Shown one piece after another: positions 9,147 through 19,436 of a stretch of DNA of 38,102 nt (position 1 is its first letter; each line of letters starts with the position of its first letter). This stretch comes from K189A clade bacterium (GTDB lineage: Bacteria; Pseudomonadota; Gammaproteobacteria; Pseudomonadales; Azotimanducaceae). The translations under genes and the position numbers were made by a program. Below the pieces are notes generated by a model, which saw nothing but the letters and a program-made list of their open reading frames with translations, had not been told where the DNA came from and did no database searches. The stretch spans positions 1 through 38,102 of the forward strand of contig QXZU01000007.1 in assembly GCA_009886205.1 (NCBI GenBank), read 5' to 3'.

Positions 9147-12100
9147 ATGCTTCGATTTGCTCTGTTCATGTTACTCACCTTACACAGCGTAGCTTCAGTC
9201 GGCGCAACAGCCGAGCCACCCGCAGAAATGGCTAAATGGAAAGACTGGATATTAGCAGGCTTCTCGGAACACACCTGCCCGTACTTTGGTCAAACAGCGG
9301 ACTCTAAAAAATGCGCGTGGCCTGGCACTCTAAAACTCAAGATTGACGGCAAAGGCGCGGAATTCACCCAAACTTGGACGGTCTTTGATGACAGCTGGCT
9401 AAGTTTAGTGGGCAACGAACAACTATGGCCCGAAGGAGTCAATGTTTATCTGAACAAAAAACTACAACACCCACCGGCTGTGCTTTCACACAACGGCCGC
9501 CCGAGAGTACGCCTAGAGTCTGGTCAATATGAAGTGACTGGCCGCTTGCGTTGGCTCAAGCAACCGCAATCACTGCCTATTCCAAATGACAGCGCCATTA
9601 TTCAGCTAGACATTAACGGCAAACGAGTTGCGCTACCAGATTTTGACGAATCTGGACGTCTGTGGCTGCAACGTACGGAAAACCCAAGCGCACAGGGCAC
9701 GGATAAAGGCGACGATGTGAAAGTGGAGGTATTTCGTCGCATAACCGACGCGGTACCACTGCGCAGCAAGAGCATTTTAAAAATTGCCGTTTCGGGCAAG
9801 CCTCGAGAAATATTGCTAGGTAGGTTCCTTCCACAGGACAGTGAAATTTTGTCTCTAGTTTCGCCCCTGCCCGCCCGCATAGAGGAAAACGGTGATCTAT
9901 TGATACAGGCCCGCTCCGGTACATGGGAGCTTGAACTCAATGCGCGCTACAAGAACAACCCAACCTCTCTGCGCATGAACCGGTCTACTGAAAATTGGCC
10001 CGAGCAGGAAACTTGGACTTTTAAATCTGCTAACGCATTGAGGGGGGTCAAAATTGGCGGAGTGCAAACACTCGACCCCAGCCAAATTGACCTGCCTAGA
10101 CCATGGCACGAATTGCCCACCTACCTTGTCACTAACGACAGCAACTTTCGTATAGAAGAACAATACCGGGGTGACACGTCCAATAGCTCTAATCACATTA
10201 GTCTACAGCGCAATATATTTCTCGACTTCGACGGCGCTGGCGCCACCATAAGCGACCATCTCAGCGGCACAATGGACAGAACACCGCGACTTTCAGCACA
10301 ACCCACATTAGATCTTGGCAGAGCATCACTGCGCGGCGAACCCCAGCTCATTACCCAACTTGAAGGTGAAAGCGGCAAGGGTGTCGAAATTCGCGACACC
10401 AATCTCAATCTCGACACCGTCAGCCGCTTGGAGAATATTCAACAACTCACAGCCACGGGCTGGCAGCATAATATCGCCAATCTTTCGGCAGACCTTGAAT
10501 TGCCGCCGGGGTGGAGACTTTGGCACGTGTCGGGGCCAGACGAGGTTACGACCTCTTGGTTAAGTCGGTGGACTCTTTGGGACATTTTTTTGTGCCTGCT
10601 GATTTCAGGCGCAATTTTTAAACTCATGGGCGTGCGCTGGGCAATTCTGTCCTTAGCAGCTTTTGCACTGAACTACCATGAAAGCAATATGCCCCTCATA
10701 AGTTGGCTAATTCTAATTTTCGCCCTACCACTTTTACGCGTATTACCTACAGGCAGGGTGCGCTCGGCTATAAATGTCGCGGCTTATCTCACTCTGTTTG
10801 TCCTAGCACTCGGCACCCTGGTGTTCGCGGTGCAACAAATCCGCACAAGCCTTTACCCACAGCTGGAACATCGCAATACCACGGCAACGTTAGGCTTCAA
10901 AGATACGCAGCGACTCATCGGCAGAGATAGACAAGAAAACACAAGTGAGGTCGATACGTCGAACGAACTGGATGGCGCTAACTCTATGCATGCCCCCCTT
11001 GAGGCGGAGATCGTCTCTCGCTCTATAACCCAAAAAAGTCGCTCTAAACCCCCTCTACGAAAGCGTTATGAGCCTGACTCCTACACACAAACCGGACCGG
11101 GCCAAGCGATCTGGCGATGGAATACTGTCAATTTGAACTGGTCGGGCCCTGTAACTAAAGACGCGCCGTTGACGATCTACCTAACCGGCCCTTTAAGTAC
11201 TAGTGTGCTACTCATGTTACAAACCCTCATGGTAGTTTTGCTTGGCATAGGGTTCGCCTTGGCGCTGATAAAAACCTCAAAACCAAACTTGGGGTCGGGC
11301 AACGACAAGTGGAGAAACGCCACCACTAACAGTGTCAATGTATTGCTAATCAGTTTTATGGCTTACGCAGCATTTCCTGCAGATGCCGCAGCTAACACAG
11401 GGTTCCCGCCAGAATACCTGATGAACACTTGGCAGCAACGTTTGCTGGAGGACCCAGAATGCCTGCCTAGCTGTGTGTCCATCGACAGCACAAGGGTGCA
11501 CGTTGAAGACGACCGATTGACAATCACCATGCTTGTCAGCAGCGGTATTCATATCGGTCTACCCATTAATCAAGATGAATCTTGGCAGCTTCAGAGCGTG
11601 TTAGTAGACAACAAAGATAGCCAGCAATTTTCTTTAGTGGATAAGAAAATTTGGCTCAACATTCCTAAAGGCAAAAGCGAGGTACAAATGCAGGCGTTGA
11701 TCGTCGGCGACACCGTGAATGTGTCTTTTCTGCTGAACCCCCATAACGTTGCTCTAAACGCTGCTGGCTGGGATGCCTTCGGACTGCAAAATTACACCCT
11801 ACCCAACAGGACCCTTGAGCTACAAAAACGAGAAAAGACTGAGCAAAGTGAATTACTAGTAGCGGCGCCTGTAGCGCCTTTTGTTACTGTTAGAAGAAAT
11901 CTGGAAATAGACCTCGATTGGCAGCTTACCACTCATGTATGCCGAGTGGCTCCAGAACAAGGTGGATTTACCGTCAAAATTCCACTGATTAAAAACGAAA
12001 TCGTTATCTCAGAGGATATCGAGGTTATAGAAGAGGGTGACGAGCGTTACCTCGTTATAGGGTTCAAGCCTGGACAGACAGCATTCACATGGAACTCAAT

Positions 12101-13241
12101 ATTTGAACCGACAGAAACTATTAGCTTGATAGCGGCAACACATCCATGGCTCACGGAAACATGGCACTTTTCAAACACACCCCGCTGGCACGCAAAGTTC
12201 AGTGGCTTAACACCTGTTAAAGAAGCGCCCCTTAGGTTCGCCAAAACCACTTGGCATCCATGGCCAGAGGAGCAAGTGTCCATTAGCCTAACCAAGCCGA
12301 ATGCTACCAAAGGGCCCTCCACAACCATTGAGGCTGTGGAGGTGATCCACAGTCCTGGCGAGCGATCATCTGATGTCACCCTTAAGCTCCAGCTACTATC
12401 GAGTGTAGGTGGCGATTTTGTTGTGCCTGCACCACCGGACGCAACACTAAAACATATACGAATAGATGGTCGAGCAGTCACGGTTAAAGACGAGAACAAA
12501 AAAATTGTTTTGCCACTCCGCCCTGGGTTGCAGAGCGCTGAAATCAATTGGATCGTCGATGGCGGCGCAACATTTAGAACATCTACTTTGGGCCTTGAAC
12601 TTCCGCTCAAGCCTAACAACATTAGCTTGTCGCTAAACCTTCCTCAGTCTCGCTGGCCGCTATATGTGGGCGGCCCGAACCTCGGCCCAGCAATGCTTTT
12701 ATGGGGTGTACTCATTGTGATTCTTGGCTTAGCGATTGGCCTTGGCTATGTTGTAAAACGACAGAATCTGAGCATTCCAGTGAATACCACTCAGTGGGTG
12801 TTGCTGGCCCTAGGCATGAGCTCCATTAGTATTCTGAGTATTGTGCCGGTGGTTTTATGGTTTTTTGCCATGGAGGCGAGATCTAGACTCAAAACGATCG
12901 GAAAACGTAGCTTCAATCTATTACAGGTGGGATTAGCCGTCTTAACAGTGGTAGCAATATACAGCCTATTTTTAACCATACCCGCAAGCCTTTTGTCAGC
13001 CCCGGACATGCAAGTAGTCGGCAACGGTTCTAGTAACTATTACTATCACTGGTTCCAAGATCGCACTGTCGACAGCCTGCCACAAGGTTACGTGATCAGC
13101 GTATCAATATGGGTATACCGGCTGAGCATGCTGCTGTGGTCACTTTGGCTAGTATTCGCACTGTTTAAGTGGGCGGCTTGGAGTTGGCAGTGTTTTAGCC
13201 AAGACAAAATTTGGCAGGCAGATGAGCCAAAAACAGAATAG
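9147..13241 (+). CDS. Large (1364 aa) secreted/multi-TM protein of unknown function
   Basis: Single long ORF with N-terminal signal peptide, long periplasmic beta-rich segment, several TM helices around residues 475-570 and 695-720, a second extracytoplasmic segment, and about four C-terminal TM helices. No enzymatic motif recognised. Confidence 0.85.
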   Translation: MLRFALFMLLTLHSVASVGATAEPPAEMAKWKDWILAGFSEHTCPYFGQTADSKKCAWPGTLKLKIDGKGAEFTQTWTVFDDSWLSLVGNEQLWPEGVNVYLNKKLQHPPAVLSHNGRPRVRLESGQYEVTGRLRWLKQPQSLPIPNDSAIIQLDINGKRVALPDFDESGRLWLQRTENPSAQGTDKGDDVKVEVFRRITDAVPLRSKSILKIAVSGKPREILLGRFLPQDSEILSLVSPLPARIEENGDLLIQARSGTWELELNARYKNNPTSLRMNRSTENWPEQETWTFKSANALRGVKIGGVQTLDPSQIDLPRPWHELPTYLVTNDSNFRIEEQYRGDTSNSSNHISLQRNIFLDFDGAGATISDHLSGTMDRTPRLSAQPTLDLGRASLRGEPQLITQLEGESGKGVEIRDTNLNLDTVSRLENIQQLTATGWQHNIANLSADLELPPGWRLWHVSGPDEVTTSWLSRWTLWDIFLCLLISGAIFKLMGVRWAILSLAAFALNYHESNMPLISWLILIFALPLLRVLPTGRVRSAINVAAYLTLFVLALGTLVFAVQQIRTSLYPQLEHRNTTATLGFKDTQRLIGRDRQENTSEVDTSNELDGANSMHAPLEAEIVSRSITQKSRSKPPLRKRYEPDSYTQTGPGQAIWRWNTVNLNWSGPVTKDAPLTIYLTGPLSTSVLLMLQTLMVVLLGIGFALALIKTSKPNLGSGNDKWRNATTNSVNVLLISFMAYAAFPADAAANTGFPPEYLMNTWQQRLLEDPECLPSCVSIDSTRVHVEDDRLTITMLVSSGIHIGLPINQDESWQLQSVLVDNKDSQQFSLVDKKIWLNIPKGKSEVQMQALIVGDTVNVSFLLNPHNVALNAAGWDAFGLQNYTLPNRTLELQKREKTEQSELLVAAPVAPFVTVRRNLEIDLDWQLTTHVCRVAPEQGGFTVKIPLIKNEIVISEDIEVIEEGDERYLVIGFKPGQTAFTWNSIFEPTETISLIAATHPWLTETWHFSNTPRWHAKFSGLTPVKEAPLRFAKTTWHPWPEEQVSISLTKPNATKGPSTTIEAVEVIHSPGERSSDVTLKLQLLSSVGGDFVVPAPPDATLKHIRIDGRAVTVKDENKKIVLPLRPGLQSAEINWIVDGGATFRTSTLGLELPLKPNNISLSLNLPQSRWPLYVGGPNLGPAMLLWGVLIVILGLAIGLGYVVKRQNLSIPVNTTQWVLLALGMSSISILSIVPVVLWFFAMEARSRLKTIGKRSFNLLQVGLAVLTVVAIYSLFLTIPASLLSAPDMQVVGNGSSNYYYHWFQDRTVDSLPQGYVISVSIWVYRLSMLLWSLWLVFALFKWAAWSWQCFSQDKIWQADEPKTE

Positions 13242-13274
13242 CTGCTTGCAAAGTTCAACCGGTGAATAATCGCA

Positions 13275-13745
13275 ATGATCCGAATGGAATCTAGGAGTAG
13301 AGTGTTCACCACTAAGATGACACTAGAGCAGCGGAGCTTGTACAGTGTATTGCAGCCCTTATGCAGTGAAGGGGCCCTCGCACCACAATTTAGGTGCGCT
13401 CAAAGGAAAGTAGCTTTGCCAACGCAAAAAATCGAAAACATTCTCAGCGAAGATCGAACCAGGTATTCGCCGTTACAGAAGCTTTTGCACCTGTCTGCCA
13501 ATCAAAAAGCGTGGACTGCAGAATTTCGCGCCGTATTAGACGAGCCGCTAAAATATAATGTGGAGGTGACAAAGATTCAGGGGCCTGTCGCCCACATACT
13601 TTGCAGAAGTGCATCAGCGGCAACGAGAATGCGCTTTAAGGCGCCAGAAATTTTACCCCTACTCAATCAATTGGCCAGTTTCAGCCAAGTTTCATCGTTC
13701 AACCTGAGGGTGGCGGACGATGGCGGAGGTAGCAAACAGGATTAG
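13275..13745 (+). CDS. dciA: DciA-family (DUF721) protein, putative replicative helicase loader/operator
   Basis: 156 aa with SPLQKLLHLSANQKAWTAEFRAVLDEPLKYNVEVTKIQGPVAHILCRSASAATRMRFKAPEILPLL, matching the DUF721 pattern; located beside lpxC/secA as in many gammaproteobacteria. Exact start uncertain. Confidence 0.7.
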   Translation: MIRMESRSRVFTTKMTLEQRSLYSVLQPLCSEGALAPQFRCAQRKVALPTQKIENILSEDRTRYSPLQKLLHLSANQKAWTAEFRAVLDEPLKYNVEVTKIQGPVAHILCRSASAATRMRFKAPEILPLLNQLASFSQVSSFNLRVADDGGGSKQD

Positions 13746-13774
13746 GAGTGGCTCTACGCCAAGTCTACTTCCCC

Positions 13775-14707
13775 CTAATCTAGTACCGGCGCTGCTCTTC
13801 TATAGGCCAAAGGCACCTCTTCATCGCAGGCAAAGGTGACTATTTCATATGCATCAGGGGTGGCGAGCAATTTACGCAACAGCGCATTGTTCGGACCGTG
13901 GCCTGACTTATGACCATGAAAGCTGCCTATCAAACTGCAACCCAAAAGATAAAGGTCGCCTATTGCGTCTAGGACTTTGTGTTTTACAAACTCATCTCTC
14001 ACACGCAAACCATCTTCATTAAGAATTTTTGAATCATCAACAACGATGGCGTTATCTAAACTACCGCCTTTGGCTAAGTCCATATCTTGGAGTTTTTCAA
14101 TATCCGCCAAAAATCCAAATGTTCTTGCTCGACATACTTCCTTTAAAAAACTCATTGAAGAAAAATCAACGGTTGCGGTATGTTCATGGGCAGCAAAAAC
14201 CGGGTGGTCATACTCCAACGTGTAGCTCAACTTAAACCCTTCATAGGGGCGCAACTCCACAGAGAAATCGCTTTCTTCGTGTTTTATTGTTTTCAAAACG
14301 CGCAAAAACTTTTTTGGCGCTTGTTGTTCTAATATGCCAGCGGATTGAATGAGAAAGACAAATGGCGCAGCGCTGCCATCCATAATCGGCAATTCTGCGG
14401 CGTTAACTTCTACAACAGCATTGTCTATACCAAGGCCTGAGAAAGCGGACATTAAATGTTCAATAGTAGAAATTTCATCCTGACCGTTGGTCAGCGAGGT
14501 GGCCATATGCGTACTGCCCACATTCAGCGCATGAGCATGAACACTCATTTCTTCATTGAGATCGGTGCGACGAAAGACTATGCCGCTGTCGACAGGGCCG
14601 GGGCCAAGAATCAAATTCACTTGCTTGCCGGTGTGCAGGGCTAAACCGGTGGCACGGACAGAATTCTTCAGGGTTTGTTGGTGAATAGAACCGTTCATAA
14701 GCAACAC
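13775..14707 (-). CDS. lpxC: UDP-3-O-acyl-N-acetylglucosamine deacetylase
   Basis: [92 protein letters not shown]. Confidence 0.98.
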   Translation of the reverse strand: MLLMNGSIHQQTLKNSVRATGLALHTGKQVNLILGPGPVDSGIVFRRTDLNEEMSVHAHALNVGSTHMATSLTNGQDEISTIEHLMSAFSGLGIDNAVVEVNAAELPIMDGSAAPFVFLIQSAGILEQQAPKKFLRVLKTIKHEESDFSVELRPYEGFKLSYTLEYDHPVFAAHEHTATVDFSSMSFLKEVCRARTFGFLADIEKLQDMDLAKGGSLDNAIVVDDSKILNEDGLRVRDEFVKHKVLDAIGDLYLLGCSLIGSFHGHKSGHGPNNALLRKLLATPDAYEIVTFACDEEVPLAYRRAAPVLD

Positions 14708-14806
14708 TCAATATTCAGCCTATTGTTTTATAGCAACTGCAGTAAACCAATAGCGCGATAAGACCAGATAGATCATGGGACAACGCAAACAATTGCACAT
14801 CAACTA

Positions 14807-14833
14807 GAACAAAAGGGGGAGGTCTCCTCCCCC
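14807..14833 (-). terminator. Rho-independent terminator downstream of ftsZ
   Basis: Minus strand: GGGGGAGG-AGA-CCTCCCCC perfect hairpin followed by TTTTGTTC. Confidence 0.85.
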
Positions 14834-14870
14834 TCATACGCGTCTAGCAGGATGCGTTAATTATTTAGCT

Positions 14871-16025
14871 TTAGTCTGCCTGACGCCTTAAAAAGGCTGG
14901 CACATCCAAATAATCAAGATCTTTACCTTGAAGATCTATCGCATTCACATCCTTCGCTTCCAAAGGCTGATTGCGCTGATAAGTTGGCTTATCCAACTCG
15001 TTCATATTGAGCGGCGCAGAAAGCACATCTCTAGCAATCCCATTACCGTTGTCTACCACCACATGCGGGCCAGCAGCGCCGCCCAATCCAGTGGCCACTA
15101 CAGTCACCAGAATGTCGTCGCCGAGAGACTCGTCGATGACCATGCCGATCACTACGGTAGCGTTAGGAGAAGCGAACTCTTCTATCGAGTTACCTACTTC
15201 GCTGAACTCGCCAATGCTGAGGCTGGAACCACCCGATACATTAACCAATATGCCGCGCGCGCCATTAAGGTCAACATCTTCTAGTAAGGGTGAGCGTATC
15301 GCCGCCTCGGCAGCAGAACGTGCTCGTCCTGGACCAGACGCCATGCCTGTGCCCATCATTGCTGTGCCCATTTCAGACATAACAGTGCGCACGTCAGCAA
15401 AGTCAACGTTAATCAAACCAGGTCGGATAATTAAATCGGCAATACCTTTCACAGCGCCCAGTAGTACATCATTGGCGCTACCAAATGCATCCAAAAACGG
15501 AGTATCCGCGCCAAGCACGTCTAACAACTTTTCATTAGGAATGGTAATCAACGAATCCACGTGCTGAGAAAGCTCTTCAATACCTTTCTCTGCTTTTGCA
15601 TCACGGCGCTCAAAACCAAAGGGTTTTGTCACGACAGCAACGGTCAAGATACCCAACTCACGAGCAACTTCTGCAACAACGGGTGCCGCACCTGTGCCTG
15701 TACCACCGCCCATACCAGCGGTAATAAAAACCATATCCGAGCCCATCAACAGCTCAGCTATACGGTCGCGATCCTCTAGGGCTGCGTCCCTGCCTATTTG
15801 CGGGTTGGCGCCAGCGCCAAGTCCTTTGGTAATACCACTACCAATTTGCAAAGTGGTCGGCGCAGTTAATCCTGCCAATGCCTGAGCATCTGTATTGGCG
15901 CATATAAAATCAACGCCACCTACCTCTTGGGTCAACATGTGCTGCACAGCGTTACCGCCGCCGCCGCCGACCCCTACAACTTTTATCACTGCACTCTGAG
16001 GTGCACTATCTACTAATTCAAACAT
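14871..16025 (-). CDS. ftsZ: Cell division GTPase FtsZ
   Basis: VVGVGGGGGNAV, AGMGGGTGTGAAPVVAEVAR, C-terminal conserved peptide LDYLDVPAFLRRQAD. Confidence 0.99.
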   Translation of the reverse strand: MFELVDSAPQSAVIKVVGVGGGGGNAVQHMLTQEVGGVDFICANTDAQALAGLTAPTTLQIGSGITKGLGAGANPQIGRDAALEDRDRIAELLMGSDMVFITAGMGGGTGTGAAPVVAEVARELGILTVAVVTKPFGFERRDAKAEKGIEELSQHVDSLITIPNEKLLDVLGADTPFLDAFGSANDVLLGAVKGIADLIIRPGLINVDFADVRTVMSEMGTAMMGTGMASGPGRARSAAEAAIRSPLLEDVDLNGARGILVNVSGGSSLSIGEFSEVGNSIEEFASPNATVVIGMVIDESLGDDILVTVVATGLGGAAGPHVVVDNGNGIARDVLSAPLNMNELDKPTYQRNQPLEAKDVNAIDLQGKDLDYLDVPAFLRRQAD

Positions 16026-16037
16026 CGCCTTCTCCTG

Positions 16038-17267
16038 CTAGAAGTTTTCAGTGAAGAAACTTTTAACTCTGGCAAACATACTGCTCTTACGGCTGCTTCG
16101 TTTGCTCGGTCGTTCCTTCTCTTGGTCTAACCCGTACTGCAACAGCCCAACACTGGTTGCAAAAACGGGGTTCCTTACGATGTCCTTCAAACCCGCCACA
16201 TTACGTGGCGCCCCCAAACTGACTGGCATGTGAAATATTTCTTCAGCAAGCTCAATCAAACCTTCCATCTTGGCACCGCCTCCCGTGAGGACGATGCCTG
16301 ATGCAATCAAATCTTCGAAGCCGCTACGTCGCAGCTCCGCTTGGACGAGTCGGAAAAGCTCGTCATATCTAGGTTCCACTACCTCGGCAAGGGTCTGCCG
16401 AGATAATTCGCGCTCTGGTTTTTCGCCTACTCCTGGCACCTTAATCACTTCATCAGCTTTTGCAAGCTGAGTCAGAGCGCAAGCATAGCGAATCTTAATG
16501 TCCTCTGCATTCTGCGTCGGCGTTCTGAGAGCCATGGCGATATCATTAGTAACCTGATCGCCGGCAATTGGTATGACAGCAGTATGCCGTATTGCGCCGT
16601 TAGTAAATATAGCTATATCGGTTGTACCGCCACCAATATCGACAATACATACCCCAAGGTCGCGCTCATCATCAGAAAGTACCGAATAACTGGAGGCTAA
16701 TTGCTCCAATATCACGCCATTTACGGCCAAACCACAACGCTCAATACACTTTTCAATGTTCTGGGCCGCATTCACCGCACAAGTCACCATATGCACTTTG
16801 GCTTCTAAACGCACACCAGACATACCCAAAGGCTCTTTAACGCCCTCTTGTGTATCAATGATAAATTCCTGGGGCAGCACGTGCAAAATCTTTTGGTCGG
16901 CTGGTATCGCCATGGCCTTTGCCGCGTCTATAACCCGCTCTATGTCTTGAGCAAATACTTCGCGGTCGCGGATCGCAACAATGCCGTGAGAATTCAAACT
17001 GCGGATATGGCTGCCTGCTATGCCGGCATAAACCGCGTCAACCGAACACCCGGCCATAAGCTGAGCCTCTTCGATAGCACGCTGGATAGATTGCACAGTG
17101 GAGTCAATATTGACCACAACACCCTTTTTCAATCCTCGAGATTGGTGCGTGCCAATACCGATAATTTCAAGTTCTTCGCGTTCATTGACATTCGCAATGA
17201 TCGCAGCGACCTTATTTGTGCCTATATCTAGTGCAACAATTTTGTTCATTTGTAATTCAGTCGCCAT
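16038..17267 (-). CDS. ftsA: Cell division protein FtsA
   Basis: KIVALDIGTNKVAAIIANV, VVDIGGGTTDIAIF, ASGIVLTGGGAKMEGL, amphipathic C-terminus FARVKSFFTENF. Confidence 0.98.
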   Translation of the reverse strand: MATELQMNKIVALDIGTNKVAAIIANVNEREELEIIGIGTHQSRGLKKGVVVNIDSTVQSIQRAIEEAQLMAGCSVDAVYAGIAGSHIRSLNSHGIVAIRDREVFAQDIERVIDAAKAMAIPADQKILHVLPQEFIIDTQEGVKEPLGMSGVRLEAKVHMVTCAVNAAQNIEKCIERCGLAVNGVILEQLASSYSVLSDDERDLGVCIVDIGGGTTDIAIFTNGAIRHTAVIPIAGDQVTNDIAMALRTPTQNAEDIKIRYACALTQLAKADEVIKVPGVGEKPERELSRQTLAEVVEPRYDELFRLVQAELRRSGFEDLIASGIVLTGGGAKMEGLIELAEEIFHMPVSLGAPRNVAGLKDIVRNPVFATSVGLLQYGLDQEKERPSKRSSRKSSMFARVKSFFTENF

Positions 17268-17269
17268 AG

Positions 17270-18031
17270 CTAAATTCCAGATAAAGAGCTTTGATTTATA
17301 TTCAGGGCAAATTCGTTAACGCTTGAGCGTGTGGAACCTGCCACTGGGTCGTTTTGTTCTTGTATAAATTTTACAGCAATGCCGCTCGGATAGCGTGCAT
17401 CTACGTAATCTATTATTGCAGCCTTTTCGCGCAAAACGTTGTCATAAGCGCGAAGAAACCTATTCATGCGCGCATTAATTTCGCGGCTACCCAAATGTAG
17501 GGCCAAACCGTTAGCAAACTCAACAATCCACTCGCCTTCGGCAGATTCAGATAAATCCATAATACGAAGAGCCTGCCTTGAAGCAAATTGCTGTAACAGC
17601 CGATAAACTTCCATACTCTGTTGTGGATTACTTACCGATGAACGCAGGGTAGGCAAATTCGGATATTGATCCGGCAGCTGCAACAGGCTGCCATCTGCAG
17701 CGATGTAGGCATCCATGCCCCATTTTGCTACCGGACTTTCCTTGCGGATATTAACGATCAACTTATTTGGCCACTTGCGGCGAATGTCTACGCCCCGAGC
17801 CCAGCCCATAGATTCCAACGTGCGCTCAAAATCAGCGAGGTCGGTACTCAAAATACCCTCAACACCTACATCACTGAGCGCGTCCTGAATTCGTTCACGC
17901 TCCGCCGGAGTCATATCACCTTCAACAACGAAGGTATCAATGGGTTTATCTAATATGGCCCAAAGCTGCCAACTGACAACAAGTACCAGCAGCGTGCCAA
18001 TGGTTTTGAGGACTTTTCTAAGCATGAGCAT
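17270..18031 (-). CDS. ftsQ: Cell division protein FtsQ (POTRA domain)
   Basis: N-terminal TM then [19 protein letters not shown]...[26 protein letters not shown]; located between murC and ftsA. Confidence 0.94.
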   Translation of the reverse strand: MLMLRKVLKTIGTLLVLVVSWQLWAILDKPIDTFVVEGDMTPAERERIQDALSDVGVEGILSTDLADFERTLESMGWARGVDIRRKWPNKLIVNIRKESPVAKWGMDAYIAADGSLLQLPDQYPNLPTLRSSVSNPQQSMEVYRLLQQFASRQALRIMDLSESAEGEWIVEFANGLALHLGSREINARMNRFLRAYDNVLREKAAIIDYVDARYPSGIAVKFIQEQNDPVAGSTRSSVNEFALNINQSSLSGI

Positions 18032-19436
18032 CCCGTAAACCGTTAGATATCACGTTGACGTTACCCGCACCCTGAACCAAAAGTACTTCGCCGTGTTTTA
18101 CTAATGAAGGCAGCAGCGCCAAAGCTTCATCAGGGTCTTGTGCATAAACTGGGCTGACTTGGCCACGTTGCCGTATGGCTTGGGCCAGCGCTTTGCTGTC
18201 AGCGCCGGGAATAGGCGCCTCGCCGGCGGAATATACTTCGAGCAATATCAGCGTATCGACTTCCGATAGCACGCGCACAAAATCATCAAATAGATCTCTG
18301 GTACGCGAGTATCTGTGAGGCTGATAAACCATGGTTATTTTTTCTTCAGGCCAAACACGTCGCGCGGTCTTAATAACGGCCTCAACCTCGGTTGGGTGGT
18401 GGCCATAGTCATCCACCAGCGTGACCTGTGCGCCACCTAGAGTAATGTCGCCGCTGACCTGGAAGCGCCGATCCACCCCAGCGAAACCGTCTAGGCCTGC
18501 CAAAATGGCGTCGTCGTTAATCCCCTCTTCGGATGCAACAGCAATTGCAGCTAACGCATTCATTACATTATGCTGCCCTGGAATAGATAGACGCACATCT
18601 AGGTTTTTACCCCAGCCTGGTCGCTCTACGGAAAATGTCCAATGCTGTCCATTGGCTTGAATATTGGTCGCACGAAATTGCGCGTCTTCTGCGCAGCCGT
18701 AGGTCAATACAGGTCTCGACAATGATGCAATTAGGTTCCTTGCTTCCGCATCATCAATGCACAAAACAACACTGCCGTAAAACGGCAGGCGGTGCGCAAA
18801 TTCAACAAAAGACGATTTCAACTTTTCAAAGTCATGGTCATAGGTTGCCATGTGATCTTGGTCAATATTAGTGATCACTGCGGTCATGGGTTGCAGGCGC
18901 AAGAATGAGGCGTCACTTTCGTCGGCCTCAGCAATCAGATAACGCCCCAGACCTAACTCGGCGTTCGTACCCGCACTGTTTAGTAACCCCCCAATGACAA
19001 ACGTTGGCGACAAATCTGCGCAACGAAAAATCTCTGTAATCAAACTAGTTGTTGTCGTTTTGCCGTGCGTTCCCGCTACAGCGATACCGTGCCGGTAACG
19101 CATCAGTTCGCCGAGCATTTCTGCTCGAGGCACTATAGGCACTCGCGAGTCTTGAGCCGCAACTACTTCTGGATTGGTTGTGTCTATAGCGGAAGACACT
19201 ACCACCACATCTGCACCCTCTACCCACTGAGCGCTGTGTCCAATATGAATTGTTGCGCCTTTTTGCTGTAACCGATTGGTAGTAACAGATCCACGAATAT
19301 CAGACCCCGTAACTTGGTAACCCTGATTAATTAAAACCTCTGCGATACCGCACATGCCTGCGCCACCGATACCGACAAAATGAATGCAGCGAATACGACC
19401 CATTTCTGGCACTTTATAATCGTTGGATTCAGACAC
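18018..19436 (-). CDS. murC: UDP-N-acetylmuramate--L-alanine ligase
   Basis: [47 protein letters not shown]. The GTG at 19434-19436 overlapping the ftsW stop is a better start than the longest-ORF start at 19478. Confidence 0.96.
   Translation of the reverse strand: MSESNDYKVPEMGRIRCIHFVGIGGAGMCGIAEVLINQGYQVTGSDIRGSVTTNRLQQKGATIHIGHSAQWVEGADVVVVSSAIDTTNPEVVAAQDSRVPIVPRAEMLGELMRYRHGIAVAGTHGKTTTTSLITEIFRCADLSPTFVIGGLLNSAGTNAELGLGRYLIAEADESDASFLRLQPMTAVITNIDQDHMATYDHDFEKLKSSFVEFAHRLPFYGSVVLCIDDAEARNLIASLSRPVLTYGCAEDAQFRATNIQANGQHWTFSVERPGWGKNLDVRLSIPGQHNVMNALAAIAVASEEGINDDAILAGLDGFAGVDRRFQVSGDITLGGAQVTLVDDYGHHPTEVEAVIKTARRVWPEEKITMVYQPHRYSRTRDLFDDFVRVLSEVDTLILLEVYSAGEAPIPGADSKALAQAIRQRGQVSPVYAQDPDEALALLPSLVKHGEVLLVQGAGNVNVISNGLRDAHA

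Noticed and set aside
12047-12622. 191-aa minus-strand ORF inside the 1364-aa gene
   Set aside because: Fully antisense to a long continuous ORF, no recognisable domain, no intergenic space for expression signals.
15007-15567. 186-aa plus-strand ORF antisense to ftsZ
   Set aside because: Shadow ORF of a conserved essential gene; low-complexity S/P/T composition typical of antisense frames.
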